Shown: positions 1 through 7,474, counted from the first letter of the stretch. The stretch: 13,481 bases of DNA from Gemmiger_A avium (GCA_019114585.1 DXFE01000061.1:1-13481), one strand, 5' to 3'. The notes: generated by a model not told the origin, from the letters alone. Translations and numbers: made by a program.

Positions 1-1719
1 GTGTATGAGTTCTTTGGCCCTACCTGTGTGGAGATTCTGCGCAGCCGACCTTATGAGCTGTGCCGCATCTCCGGCTTCGGCTTCAAACGGGTGGACGCCA
101 TCATCCGAAAAACGGACAAGCGATTGGACACACCCGATCGCATCCAGGGCGCACTGATGTATGCGCTGCAGGAGGCCGGCACCCAACAGGGCCACCTGTA
201 TCTGCCGCGAACAGAATTTCTGCAAACGGCGATGCAGCTGCTGAACAGCACTGTCCCGCAGCCGAAACTGCACCTGCACACCGACCAGGTGGAAGCCGTC
301 CTGCAGGACGCGATCCTGCACGGCGATCTGGTCGCCAACGAGGACGCCATCTACCTCGCCAGGGTGTTTGCCCGGGAGGACGAAACAGCCCGGAGGATCG
401 CCCGGCGGCTGATCTGCCCCGACTGTACATTCGATATTGAAGAAGCATTGACCAAGGTGAAAGAGACGCTGGGCATCTGCCTGTCCTCCCAACAGGAGCG
501 GGCGGTGCAGGCAGCTTTTCACCATTCGCTCAGTATCATCACAGGTTCGCCCGGCACCGGCAAGACAACAGTGCTGCGGGCCATCATCGAAGTGTTCCGC
601 TGTATCTGCCCGGACAAGAAGCTGCTGCTGATGGCCCCGACCGGCCGTGCCAGCCGCCGTATGGCGGAGAGCACCGGCGTGACGGACGCCAAAACCATGC
701 ACAGCGCGATGGGCCTGGGCGGTGAGGAAGGCGTAAATGCCGACAAGAAGGTCAAACTGCTTGATGCCGACCTGCTCATCGTAGACGAGTTCTCGATGGT
801 GGATATGTGGCTGGCACAGCAGATGTTCCAGCGCGTCCGGGCTTCCTGCCGAATCGTATTGGTGGGTGACCCCGACCAGCTGCCGAGCGTCGGCGCCGGT
901 CAGGTGTTCGCCTCGCTGATCAAAAGCGGGCAGATCCCCGTCACCGTGCTGGATCAGATCTTTCGCCAGTCCAAGGACGGCCTGATTGCCTACAACGCCA
1001 AATTCATCAACGAGGGCAGCACACGGCTGTACTATGGCCCGGATTTCCAGTTTGTCGAGAGCGGCAACCAACAGGAAACCGCCGCCACCATCTTGCAGCT
1101 GTACACGGCCGAGATCCAGGCCAGCGGCGTTGAGAACGTGCAGATTTTATCGCCGTTCCGTTCGCGTGGGGAGGCTTCGGCCGACCTCTTAAACCTTGCC
1201 ATCCGGGAACAGGTCAACCCCTTCCGCTCGGAAGAGGAGGAGATCCGCCTGGGGCTCAAGGTGTTCCGTGTGGGCGACCGGGTCATGCAGACCAAGAATA
1301 CCGAGAAGGTCTCCAACGGCGACCTGGGTTTTGTGCGCGGCATTGAAACGCACAGCGATGGCAAGCGCCTATTGCTGGATTTCGGGACAGACCGCCTGCT
1401 GACCTACCGCATGGAGGAGCTGGCCAACCTGGACCTGGCGTATGCCACTACGATCCACAAGGCGATGGGCAGCGAGTTTGAGACGGTCATCGTGCCGGTC
1501 ATCAAGCCCCACGCCATCATGCTGTACCGCAACCTGCTCTATACCGCCATCACCCGCGCCAAGAAAAAAGTCATCCTTGTGGGGCAGAAATCCACATTGT
1601 TTCTGGCCGTCCATAAGGCGGATATTTCCAAGCGAAATACCAAGCTGGCAGAGCGCATCCAAATGTATTGTCAGGTCCTGGCGGCGGATCATGCGGCCCG
1701 TCTGCCGGAAGCTGTCTGA
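1..1719 (+). CDS. RecD2-like superfamily 1 DNA helicase, 5' end outside window
   Basis: ATP-dependent DNA helicase of the RecD2/ExoV-alpha type, expected to unwind DNA 5'-3' during element processing. In the visible 572 residues: helix-hairpin-helix-like stretch 13-36 (RISGFGFKRVDAI), Q-motif LSSQQ 161-165, Walker A GSPGTGKTT 182-190, motif Ia APTGRAS 212-218, Walker B VDEFSMVD 261-268, motif III GDPDQLPSVGAG 289-300, FRQ 311-313, motif V HKAMGSEF 486-493 and motif VI YTAITRAKK 514-522 with the arginine finger R519. RecD2 proteins usually run to about 700-800 residues and have more sequence before the hairpin, so the GTG at position 1 is probably an internal codon and the gene is cut by the window edge. 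Motif V differs from the usual HKSQGSEF (SQ replaced by AM), which I believe is common in mobile-element members. A strong SD and a new gene follow 34 bp downstream. Confidence 0.9.
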   Translation: MYEFFGPTCVEILRSRPYELCRISGFGFKRVDAIIRKTDKRLDTPDRIQGALMYALQEAGTQQGHLYLPRTEFLQTAMQLLNSTVPQPKLHLHTDQVEAVLQDAILHGDLVANEDAIYLARVFAREDETARRIARRLICPDCTFDIEEALTKVKETLGICLSSQQERAVQAAFHHSLSIITGSPGTGKTTVLRAIIEVFRCICPDKKLLLMAPTGRASRRMAESTGVTDAKTMHSAMGLGGEEGVNADKKVKLLDADLLIVDEFSMVDMWLAQQMFQRVRASCRIVLVGDPDQLPSVGAGQVFASLIKSGQIPVTVLDQIFRQSKDGLIAYNAKFINEGSTRLYYGPDFQFVESGNQQETAATILQLYTAEIQASGVENVQILSPFRSRGEASADLLNLAIREQVNPFRSEEEEIRLGLKVFRVGDRVMQTKNTEKVSNGDLGFVRGIETHSDGKRLLLDFGTDRLLTYRMEELANLDLAYATTIHKAMGSEFETVIVPVIKPHAIMLYRNLLYTAITRAKKKVILVGQKSTLFLAVHKADISKRNTKLAERIQMYCQVLAADHAARLPEAV

Positions 1720-1753
1720 ACGCCATACAACTTTACTCAGAAGGGAGCTTATC

Positions 1754-2740
1754 ATGAACGAATCGAAAAACCATGCCGCAATGCTGTACAAGACGGTGCC
1801 TGCGGTGGCGTCGCTCAACCATGTCAACGGCTTCGACCCGCTGAAACTGCTGCGGCGCACCCGCTCGACCCAGACCGGCGAACCGGTCCTTAAACTGGAT
1901 CTGCGGTATAAGCGGCTGTGGTTCCGCTTGGCCTGCCCGAAAGGGCGGCTGCGGCTGAACGCACTGCGCATTACTGAACAGATCGCTATCTTTGAGGCAA
2001 AGGTCTACCGCAGCCTGGAGGACAGTGAGCCCATCAGCAGCTATATCGCAGAGTGCAGCCGGGACACCACGCCCGGAGGGCTGTATGTGGAAGCTGCGCA
2101 GTCGGAAGCGTTGAACACGGCGCTCTCCAATGCCGGTTTCGGCATCCAGTTTGCCGATGTGGCCGGCGGCGAAGACGCCTACGGCAGCGAGATCCCGGCA
2201 GACGCCACGCCTCTGATTTTGGACGCGGTCCCCGCCGGGCCGGAACAGGAAGCGCCTGCTGCTGTGTCTGTACAGACCTCGGAAGCTGCTGTACCTGAAG
2301 CAACGCCGGAATCTGTTTTGCCGCAGGAAGGCCCCGAAGCGGAAACCGTTTCGGCGGAGCCGCATGAGGAAATCGCACAGGAGGCATCCGCGCAGGAACC
2401 TTCTGTGCCGTCAGATGAAGCCCCGACCGAGCCTACTGCTACGGAGCCGACCGCTGCGGCCGATGCCGCAACCCAGGAGGAAGAGGAAGACCCCGCCGCC
2501 GCGCTGCCCTACACCAAAGATACCCCCGTGGAGGAGATCGTGGCCCAAATGAGTTACGAGGACGCCGCCACCATCCTGGTGGATGTGGGCACCTGCAAAG
2601 GCTGGACGATGGCCCAGGTGGCGGACCGCCGTCCGCCGAGCCTGCGCTGGTATCTGCGCGGGTATCAGGGGGATAACAATATCCTGCGCGCTGCGGCCCA
2701 GATCATGCTGGACCACCTGGCTCTGCCCAAAGCCGGTTGA
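1754..2740 (+). CDS. Two-domain mobile-element protein with acidic linker, function unknown
   Basis: A 328-aa protein I cannot name. The start is ATG 1754, behind AAGGGAG at 1741-1747; the frame is open further upstream, but only as a shadow of the helicase gene. An N-terminal domain (about 1-135) is rich in basic and aromatic residues (LDLRYKRLWFRL) and ends in ALSNAGFGIQF. A low-complexity linker (about 137-254) is full of Glu, Ala, Pro and Thr. A C-terminal domain (about 255-328) contains GTCKGWTMAQVA (279-290), then SLRWYLRGY and NNILRAAAQIML. That last pattern loosely resembles the small exonuclease X-like C-terminal domain (G-x-x-K-G-x-T, then a Tyr/Leu-Trp helix); this is a weak resemblance from memory. 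No signal peptide or membrane segment is seen. Its place between helicase and primase genes suggests a DNA-processing role. Confidence 0.8.
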   Translation: MNESKNHAAMLYKTVPAVASLNHVNGFDPLKLLRRTRSTQTGEPVLKLDLRYKRLWFRLACPKGRLRLNALRITEQIAIFEAKVYRSLEDSEPISSYIAECSRDTTPGGLYVEAAQSEALNTALSNAGFGIQFADVAGGEDAYGSEIPADATPLILDAVPAGPEQEAPAAVSVQTSEAAVPEATPESVLPQEGPEAETVSAEPHEEIAQEASAQEPSVPSDEAPTEPTATEPTAAADAATQEEEEDPAAALPYTKDTPVEEIVAQMSYEDAATILVDVGTCKGWTMAQVADRRPPSLRWYLRGYQGDNNILRAAAQIMLDHLALPKAG

Positions 2741-2765
2741 GTGGATTTGATGGGAGGGCGCGGAG

Positions 2766-3929
2766 ATGTCTGCAACTTCTCAAGATTTTCCCTTTACCAT
2801 TCTGGATGTGGCCGCTCTGCTGCCTTTGCGCGTCAAACGCCGGGCGGCGGGCAGTTTGTATGTGGACTGCCCGTTCTGCGGCGATACCAGGGGCAGGCTC
2901 AACATCAGCCGAAAGAATGTCTGGCGCTGCAACCGCTGCGATGCCAGCGGTGGGATGCTGGCGCTGTATGCCAGAATGTACGGCATCAGCAACGCGGAGG
3001 CTTACCGGGAGATCTGCGAGGCGCTGGGGTGCGGCCGGGCAACCGGAGATACCCCACCGCACAGGCCGCCGGTGAGCACCATATCGCTGCCGCCAGCCGT
3101 CCCGCAATCGGAACCGGCTGCACCCCAGACCATCCATCAAACGCTGACACTGCTGCTCGAACAGCTATCGCTGTCCCCGCGGCACAGAGCACACCTGCTC
3201 TCGCCCAAGCGCGGGCTGACGGATGCCCAGATCGAGCGGTTCGGGTTCAAATCCTCGCCGCCGTCCTTCCTCTGTCGCGGGCTGGCCGAACGGCTCCTTG
3301 CCAAAGGCTGCACGCTGCAGGGCGTTCCCGGGTTTTACCAGGGCGAGGACGGCAAGTGGACGGTGAACTTTACCAACCGTACCTCCGGCATCCTGATCCC
3401 CGCCGTGGGCATGGACGGCCTGCTCTGCGGGATGCAGATCTTGCTGGACAGGCCGCTGCGCGACAAAGACGACCCGCCAGACAAACAGGGGGCCAAATAT
3501 ATCTGGTTTTCCTCTGCCAACCGGCCAATGGGCGTCACATCTGGCAGCCCGGTCCATTTTGCGGGTGACCCGTTTGCCAAAACCGTCTATGTGACCGAAG
3601 GACTGCTCAAGGCTGACATCGCCCACTGCCTGACCGGCCGCTCTTTTGCGGCGGTGGCAGGTGTTGCCAATCTGGCCAACCTGGAACGGCAACTGCCGGC
3701 CCTGGCGCATGGCGGCGTCCAGACGATCGTGGAAGCATTCGATATGGACAAGCTCTCCAAACCGCAGGTATCTGCGGCCTGCGAAAAGCTGGAACGGATG
3801 GTACTATCCAATCGGATGCAGTGTATCCACCTGACCTGGGATAGTACCTACAAAGGAATCGACGACTGGCAGCTTGCCTTGCGGGCTGCCCAGGAGCAAA
3901 TTAAACCAATGAATCAGCGCGCAGCATAG
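2766..3929 (+). CDS. Primase-like protein: CHC2-type zinc finger plus TOPRIM-like (DUF3854-like) domain
   Basis: Probably primes or supports DNA synthesis on the transferred or replicating element. The start is ATG 2766 with GGGAGG at 2752-2757. The 387-aa product begins with a primase zinc finger: C35-P-F-C38 and C55-N-R-C58, an all-cysteine variant of the CHC2 pattern, followed by GGMLALYARMYGIS as in DnaG N-termini. A Pro-rich linker lies near 92-122. The C-terminal half has a TOPRIM-like core: VTEGLLKADIA (276-286; the glutamate of the family is E278), AVAGVANL (296-303), a DxD-like AFDMDK (324-329) and KGIDDWQ (363-369). This resembles the DUF3854 TOPRIM-like proteins of mobile elements. 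The usual DnaG core is shorter or rearranged, and no helicase-binding tail is recognisable, so primer synthesis is inferred. It follows the previous gene by 25 bp in the same operon. Confidence 0.85.
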   Translation: MSATSQDFPFTILDVAALLPLRVKRRAAGSLYVDCPFCGDTRGRLNISRKNVWRCNRCDASGGMLALYARMYGISNAEAYREICEALGCGRATGDTPPHRPPVSTISLPPAVPQSEPAAPQTIHQTLTLLLEQLSLSPRHRAHLLSPKRGLTDAQIERFGFKSSPPSFLCRGLAERLLAKGCTLQGVPGFYQGEDGKWTVNFTNRTSGILIPAVGMDGLLCGMQILLDRPLRDKDDPPDKQGAKYIWFSSANRPMGVTSGSPVHFAGDPFAKTVYVTEGLLKADIAHCLTGRSFAAVAGVANLANLERQLPALAHGGVQTIVEAFDMDKLSKPQVSAACEKLERMVLSNRMQCIHLTWDSTYKGIDDWQLALRAAQEQIKPMNQRAA

Positions 3930-3947
3930 GCTGTGCGGTTATGTCAA

Positions 3948-4008
3948 GAACGGCATGGGTTTATCCGAAAGGAGGGTCCATGCCGTTTCCTGTTTTATAA
4001 AGGAGGTG
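3948..4008 (+). promoter_or_regulatory. Hairpin with SD in loop, six-codon leader ORF and pcfK ribosome site
   Basis: In the 85-bp gap before pcfK, AACGGCATGG (3949-3958) pairs perfectly with CCATGCCGTT (3978-3987), with G-U pairs possible at both ends. The 17-base loop holds AAGGAGGG (3969-3976), and an ATG (3980-3982) lies in the 3' arm. That ATG opens a six-codon frame (MPFPVL) ending at TAA 3998-4000, whose last bases touch the pcfK ribosome site AAGGAGGTG (4000-4008). This could couple leader translation to pcfK, or act as a weak attenuator (short T run at 3991-3996). The structure is seen; the function is inferred. Confidence 0.5.
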
Positions 4009-4014
4009 CCCACG

Positions 4015-4800
4015 ATGGGCGTATTTTCAGAGATCAACCTGCTGATGCGGGAGCAGCCTGAAACGGTCCAACCGTTTACGCTGGAACCGCAGCCGGAGCC
4101 AACGCAGGAATCTGGCACATTGCCGGAGACTGCCGAGGAAACGAAGGCCCGCGAACAGTTGCAGGAGGCTGCTGCCGAGCAAGAAACAGCGCCTGCCCAT
4201 AAGCCGGATACCACGCCGGAACTCGAGCAGGATGCAGAAGCGAAAAAACGCGCAGCTACCGAACAGGCCGAAAGCGACCGCATCGCAAGCATGACCGATG
4301 AGGAGGTCGTGGCTGCATCCATGTCCCGCACGGCTGAGGACACCGAGCGGCTGACCCGCCGGAATATGAAGCTGTGCGTGCTGGAAGTGATCCAGACCAA
4401 ATGCCTGGAAGACCCGGCCTTTGCCCGGCTGGTGCTCCAGCCCCGCAAATCTATGCGCAACTGTTTCCACCACATCAACCGCCAGGCGCGGGACTATCTG
4501 CGCCGGGAGATGGAGGATAACGACGAGAAACCTGTGGATGGCATGTACGGCGGCGATGTGCCGGACGAGCTCTGTTACCAGTGGGCGGAAGCGTATTTCC
4601 GCGATCCGGATGCAGAGGAGGACCGGCCCAAGGAGACCGCCAGGGCGCAGCCGACCACTAAGACCACAAAAACAGAGACAAAACCGCGCAAAAAGAGTGA
4701 ACCCAAGAAAACGGAGCCGAAAAAGCCCGCTGAGGAACCTCTGCCGATGGAAGGCCAACTTACCTTTGGTGAGCTGGCCAGCGGAAAGGCGGTGGCGTGA
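4015..4800 (+). CDS. pcfK: PcfK-like protein (AcrIIA9 Cas9-inhibitor family)
   Basis: PcfK is encoded next to PcfJ on conjugative plasmids such as pCF10. The same family contains AcrIIA9, an inhibitor of type II-A Cas9. The start chosen is ATG 4015, 8 bases after AAGGAGG; an in-frame ATG at 3955 lacks such a site and lies in the hairpin. The 261-aa product has a long Glu/Ala/Gln-rich N-terminus (about 15-90), then the family-like core at about 93-203: TDEEVV, a helix MKLCVLEVIQ, a helical FHHINRQARDYLRRE and the GDVPDELCYQWAEAYF block. A Lys/Pro/Thr-rich basic tail ends in EGQLTFGEL. AcrIIA9 itself is, as I recall, much shorter (about 140 aa), so the extra N-terminus and tail are additions. 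Its stop overlaps the pcfJ start, so the two are translationally coupled. The family call is fairly sure; Cas9 inhibition by this copy is inference. Confidence 0.75.
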   Translation: MGVFSEINLLMREQPETVQPFTLEPQPEPTQESGTLPETAEETKAREQLQEAAAEQETAPAHKPDTTPELEQDAEAKKRAATEQAESDRIASMTDEEVVAASMSRTAEDTERLTRRNMKLCVLEVIQTKCLEDPAFARLVLQPRKSMRNCFHHINRQARDYLRREMEDNDEKPVDGMYGGDVPDELCYQWAEAYFRDPDAEEDRPKETARAQPTTKTTKTETKPRKKSEPKKTEPKKPAEEPLPMEGQLTFGELASGKAVA

Positions 4801-6776
4801 TGAAACTGGACAAACGAGCCTGCCGGAAAGCGGCAGCCAAGCCGCTTTCCCTGCCCGCCGGGCATGGGCTGCTGGGGGCAGAACAGATCGACCATCTGAT
4901 CAAAGCCGAGATCCATAACCTCGGCCATACCAGAACGCTGATCCTATATCTGTACCCAAGACTGCCATGCGTGCAGGGGAATCGGCTGCCCAAATGGACG
5001 GTTTTCATCACCCGGCGGGAATTCATTACCCTGCGCCGGGACGAGGACGGCAAAACCGCATGGCTTCTGTCTACGATAGATCGGTTGGAAAACTCTTATG
5101 GATTCCTGGGGCGATGCGCATTTTGTGCTCGAAAAGATGAACAACTGGTCAGGCGTTTTACTGGCGAAAAGGATGGCGGCGTTTCTGCCCTGAGTGCATT
5201 GTACCGCTTCCAACACCAGCTATGGGATAACCGCACGCATCAACAGCGCGTGCGGCGCGACCATCCCATTGTGGAGCGTATGCACGCTGTGCGGGCACTG
5301 CCCCGCAGCCTGCCCGCCTGGGTGCGGCAGAACGTCATGCCGGCCTATCTCTTTTACGACCGCACAGGCTGCAAACGGGTACAGGCCTATTGTACGAGCT
5401 GCCAGCAGGAAGTCTGGCTGACCGACCCCAAGAACCGGCGGGAAGCTGCCTGCCCCCACTGCGGCAGGCTGGCGATCCAGCGCACCCGGGCCAGCCGTGC
5501 CAGATGGCACGAGGACAAGGAAACCGTGCAGCTCATCCAGCGCGCCAGCAAAGAGGAACTCGTTGTCCGTATCCTGAAAGTTCAGTACTGGTATGCAGGC
5601 GCCGATGCAGCGCAGCAGCACCTGTACGAGACCGCCCGCTACTTTGTCGGGCGGCAGGCGGATGGCAAGCCTTGCGTGGAAGCCTACCACTATGCCAACT
5701 GGCATGACGGCGCCACCCATTGGCAGCCGGGCGAATATCCGCGCTCTGCCTTCTGGAACGCCGGCTTTGACGCCGAGGACTTGGGCGCTGTGTACCTGCC
5801 CAACTTGCGGGCGGCGCTGCGCAAAATGCCCTGGCAGTATTGCCCGATCGGGCAGTTTTATCAAGACATTGGGGAGCCGATCCAGGCAAGCACCTTTCTG
5901 GCCGCTTACCTCGAGCACCCGGTCATTGAGCACCTGGTCAAAGTAGGATTTTCCAATCTCGCAGCCAGCGTTGTGTATGACCGCGCCGCCTGCCAGTGTC
6001 TGGACGCAAGTCAGCACCGCACCCACCGCATTTTGCAGGTGGAGAAGGACGATCTGCCGTTTCTCAAAATGCTCCGCGTGGATGCGCATTGGCTGCGCTG
6101 CTACCAGAACTATTTTGGCAAAAAGCTGAAAGGACGCCGTGAACTGCTGGCCTGGCAGATGGAACACAAGGTACACGATGTGCCGGAAGAAATTCTCGAA
6201 CGGATACGGGTGCCACGCTTTTTGGCGTATATGCAGGCACAGGCAGAACTTCTGGCGGCCGAAAGCTGGACAATGGATCGGCTGGTCACGCTGTATCGTG
6301 ACTACTTATCCATGTGCCAGGAAGCCGGTTACAACATGAACAATCGCTCGGTGCTCTTTCCGAAAGACTGCCGCGCCGCCCACGATGCGGTGCAGCGGCA
6401 TTGCCGGTGGCTGCATACACAGAAGATGCGCGAGAATTTCGCGCAGGCTTATCTGGCTGTCGGCAAGAAAATCTGCTACCGGCGCAAGGGGCTGCAGATC
6501 GTATGCCCCGCCACGCCGGAGGATCTGGTCCAGGAGGGCAAGAGCCTGCACCACTGCGTGGGCAGTTATGCGGAACGTGTGGCGAACGGGCAATGCCTGA
6601 TCCTGTTTCTGCGCCATACCGAAGAGCCGGAAAAGCCGTTTTACACCATTGAGGTGAGCGGCGGCCAGGTTCGGCAGGTGCATGGCGACCACAACAGCAA
6701 CCCGACGCCGGAAGTCGAACGATTTGTGGAGCAATGGAAAAAGCGTGTCTTAACACCGCTGTTCAAGGCCGCGTAA
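4800..6776 (+). CDS. pcfJ: PcfJ-like protein
   Basis: PcfJ-family protein of conjugative plasmids and ICEs; its biochemical activity is not established. The start chosen is ATG 4800, overlapping the pcfK stop as TGATG; a GTG at 4797 is an alternative. In 658 aa: a CxxC at 106/109; a clear zinc ribbon C198-T-S-C201 ... C218-P-H-C221; a long central alpha-rich part; and the family signature near the C-terminus, LHHCVGSYAERVANG (583-597), FLRH, PFYTIEVSGGQVRQVHG and FVEQWKKRVL. The length is at the high end for the family, and the N-terminal zinc-binding section looks like an extension. There is no signal peptide or membrane segment, so it is expected to be cytosolic. Its coupling to pcfK is the standard arrangement for these elements. 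Confidence 0.88.
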   Translation: MKLDKRACRKAAAKPLSLPAGHGLLGAEQIDHLIKAEIHNLGHTRTLILYLYPRLPCVQGNRLPKWTVFITRREFITLRRDEDGKTAWLLSTIDRLENSYGFLGRCAFCARKDEQLVRRFTGEKDGGVSALSALYRFQHQLWDNRTHQQRVRRDHPIVERMHAVRALPRSLPAWVRQNVMPAYLFYDRTGCKRVQAYCTSCQQEVWLTDPKNRREAACPHCGRLAIQRTRASRARWHEDKETVQLIQRASKEELVVRILKVQYWYAGADAAQQHLYETARYFVGRQADGKPCVEAYHYANWHDGATHWQPGEYPRSAFWNAGFDAEDLGAVYLPNLRAALRKMPWQYCPIGQFYQDIGEPIQASTFLAAYLEHPVIEHLVKVGFSNLAASVVYDRAACQCLDASQHRTHRILQVEKDDLPFLKMLRVDAHWLRCYQNYFGKKLKGRRELLAWQMEHKVHDVPEEILERIRVPRFLAYMQAQAELLAAESWTMDRLVTLYRDYLSMCQEAGYNMNNRSVLFPKDCRAAHDAVQRHCRWLHTQKMRENFAQAYLAVGKKICYRRKGLQIVCPATPEDLVQEGKSLHHCVGSYAERVANGQCLILFLRHTEEPEKPFYTIEVSGGQVRQVHGDHNSNPTPEVERFVEQWKKRVLTPLFKAA

Positions 6777-6795
6777 TGACAAGAAAGGAAAAACG

Positions 6796-7005
6796 ATGAA
6801 ACAAATTGGCAACCTTGCCATCGTCTGCGCCCAGCGCAGCGATGTGCAGATGCGGATCAAAAACCAGTGCGTCAGCGTGCTGGTGGGAAACGGCAGCCCG
6901 AAGGCCACCTTTTTCAGTGTCTGGGATGACGATGCGGCCATCTGCCAGATCATCCGGGAGCTGAACTTTGGCAGCGCCGCGCCGCAAAACCATGCGGCGG
7001 GCTGA
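6796..7005 (+). CDS. Small conserved-looking protein downstream of pcfJ
   Basis: A 69-aa protein of unknown function with a good ribosome site (AAAGGA 6784-6789, ATG 6796). The predicted sequence is beta-rich: MKQIGNLAIVC, QCVSVLVGNG, ATFFSVWDDDAAICQIIRELNFG. The WDDD-(x)n-IIxELNFG ending looks like a conserved small protein I associate with similar Clostridia elements, though I cannot name a family. No cysteine pairs, membrane segment or DNA-binding motif are visible. It begins 20 bp after pcfJ and overlaps the next gene by 14 bp, so it belongs to the same operon. Confidence 0.7.
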   Translation: MKQIGNLAIVCAQRSDVQMRIKNQCVSVLVGNGSPKATFFSVWDDDAAICQIIRELNFGSAAPQNHAAG

Positions 7006-7351
7006 CCGGGACGAATACCGCCAGTACTTCCCGAAACTGCGGGAGCTGACCCTGCGCGTGGCGCAATGCCGCCGGGCGTATGCAGCGCATACGCCGCTGG
7101 TGAGCGATGAGGTCTACGACGTGATGTGCAGCGACCTGCAGGTGCTGGAGAACTGGCTGGGGATTCGGCTGAACCTATCCCCCGACAGGAGGCGGACAAA
7201 TGGAAAGAATGGACGAACTGTACCGGCTTGCAGGGGACAACCCCTTGTCAGGACGCCGCATTGCAGTTCAGGGCCCGGTCGGGCCGTATACCCGGGAAGG
7301 CGTCTGCGCGGCCATCATGGCGGTGGGCGGCTTCCCGGTGCAGGAGCTTGA
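6992..7351 (+). CDS. Small protein resembling NAD+-dependent DNA ligase domain Ia
   Basis: The first 65 or so residues resemble domain Ia of LigA, the part that binds the nicotinamide end of NAD+: LRELTLRVAQCRRAY, then HTPLVSDEVYDVM and DLQVLENW, matching the LigA pattern (YY..D.P.ISDaEYD.L...L..LE). D39, Y42 and D43 line up with E. coli LigA D32, Y35 and D36, while the Tyr22/His23 pair is not clearly kept. The adenylation and OB domains are absent. The start is uncertain: ATG 6992 has no close SD, whereas TTG 6968 sits 7 bases after GGGAG (6956-6960). The frame stays open to 7351, but residues after about 66 are Arg/Gly/Pro-rich, like an out-of-frame read of the BRCT gene. The true end may therefore be odd, or a frameshift may join the two. 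Confidence 0.6.
   Translation: MRRADRDEYRQYFPKLRELTLRVAQCRRAYAAHTPLVSDEVYDVMCSDLQVLENWLGIRLNLSPDRRRTNGKNGRTVPACRGQPLVRTPHCSSGPGRAVYPGRRLRGHHGGGRLPGAGA
7187..7192 (+). promoter_or_regulatory. Ribosome binding site that sets the BRCT gene start
   Basis: AGGAGG lies 7 bases before ATG 7200, inside the frame of the preceding ligase-Ia-like gene. This supports independent initiation of the BRCT protein and argues against a simple broken fusion gene. Confidence 0.7.
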
Positions 7352-7469
7352 CGAGGGCACAGATTACCTACTGTGCGATACACACTCAACCAGAGAAGCG
7401 GAGCAGGCCGAGCGGCTCGGCGTCGCTTTATTGACGCCGGAACAGTTCTTTGCCTGGCTCAATCAGTAA
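7200..7469 (+). CDS. Free-standing BRCT-domain protein
   Basis: An 89-aa protein that is nearly all one BRCT domain (about 17-88), like the one at the C-terminus of bacterial NAD+-dependent DNA ligase. Visible signatures: LSGRRIAVQGPVGPYTRE (strand and first helix), the glycine pair G43-G44 after IMAVGG, the TDYLL strand (54-58), the AERLGVALLTPEQF block and W86. BRCT domains bind DNA ends, phosphopeptides or partner proteins; free-standing copies are uncommon in bacteria but do occur in phages and mobile elements. The start is fixed by AGGAGG at 7187-7192. It overlaps the ligase-Ia-like frame by 152 bp in another reading frame, and a terminator-like hairpin follows. With its neighbour it reproduces the two ends of LigA without the catalytic middle. 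A partner role in DNA repair or replication is inferred. Confidence 0.78.
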   Translation: MERMDELYRLAGDNPLSGRRIAVQGPVGPYTREGVCAAIMAVGGFPVQELDEGTDYLLCDTHSTREAEQAERLGVALLTPEQFFAWLNQ

Positions 7470-7474
7470 AACCG

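Noticed and set aside
1442..1753. Upstream extension of the 1754-2740 gene into the helicase gene
   Set aside because: The extension is Arg/Ser/Pro-rich shadow sequence; ATG 1754 has a good SD.
2228..2500. Biased Glu/Pro/Ala coding stretch as a possible repeat array
   Set aside because: It shows compositional bias only; no regular repeat unit was found by eye, so it is treated as a disordered linker.
3955..4014. An N-terminal extension of pcfK from ATG 3955
   Set aside because: It would start inside the hairpin without an SD, while ATG 4015 has an excellent one.
5220..6176. A 318-codon open frame on the minus strand opposite pcfJ
   Set aside because: pcfJ is well supported by motifs on the plus strand; the antisense product has no domain or ribosome site.
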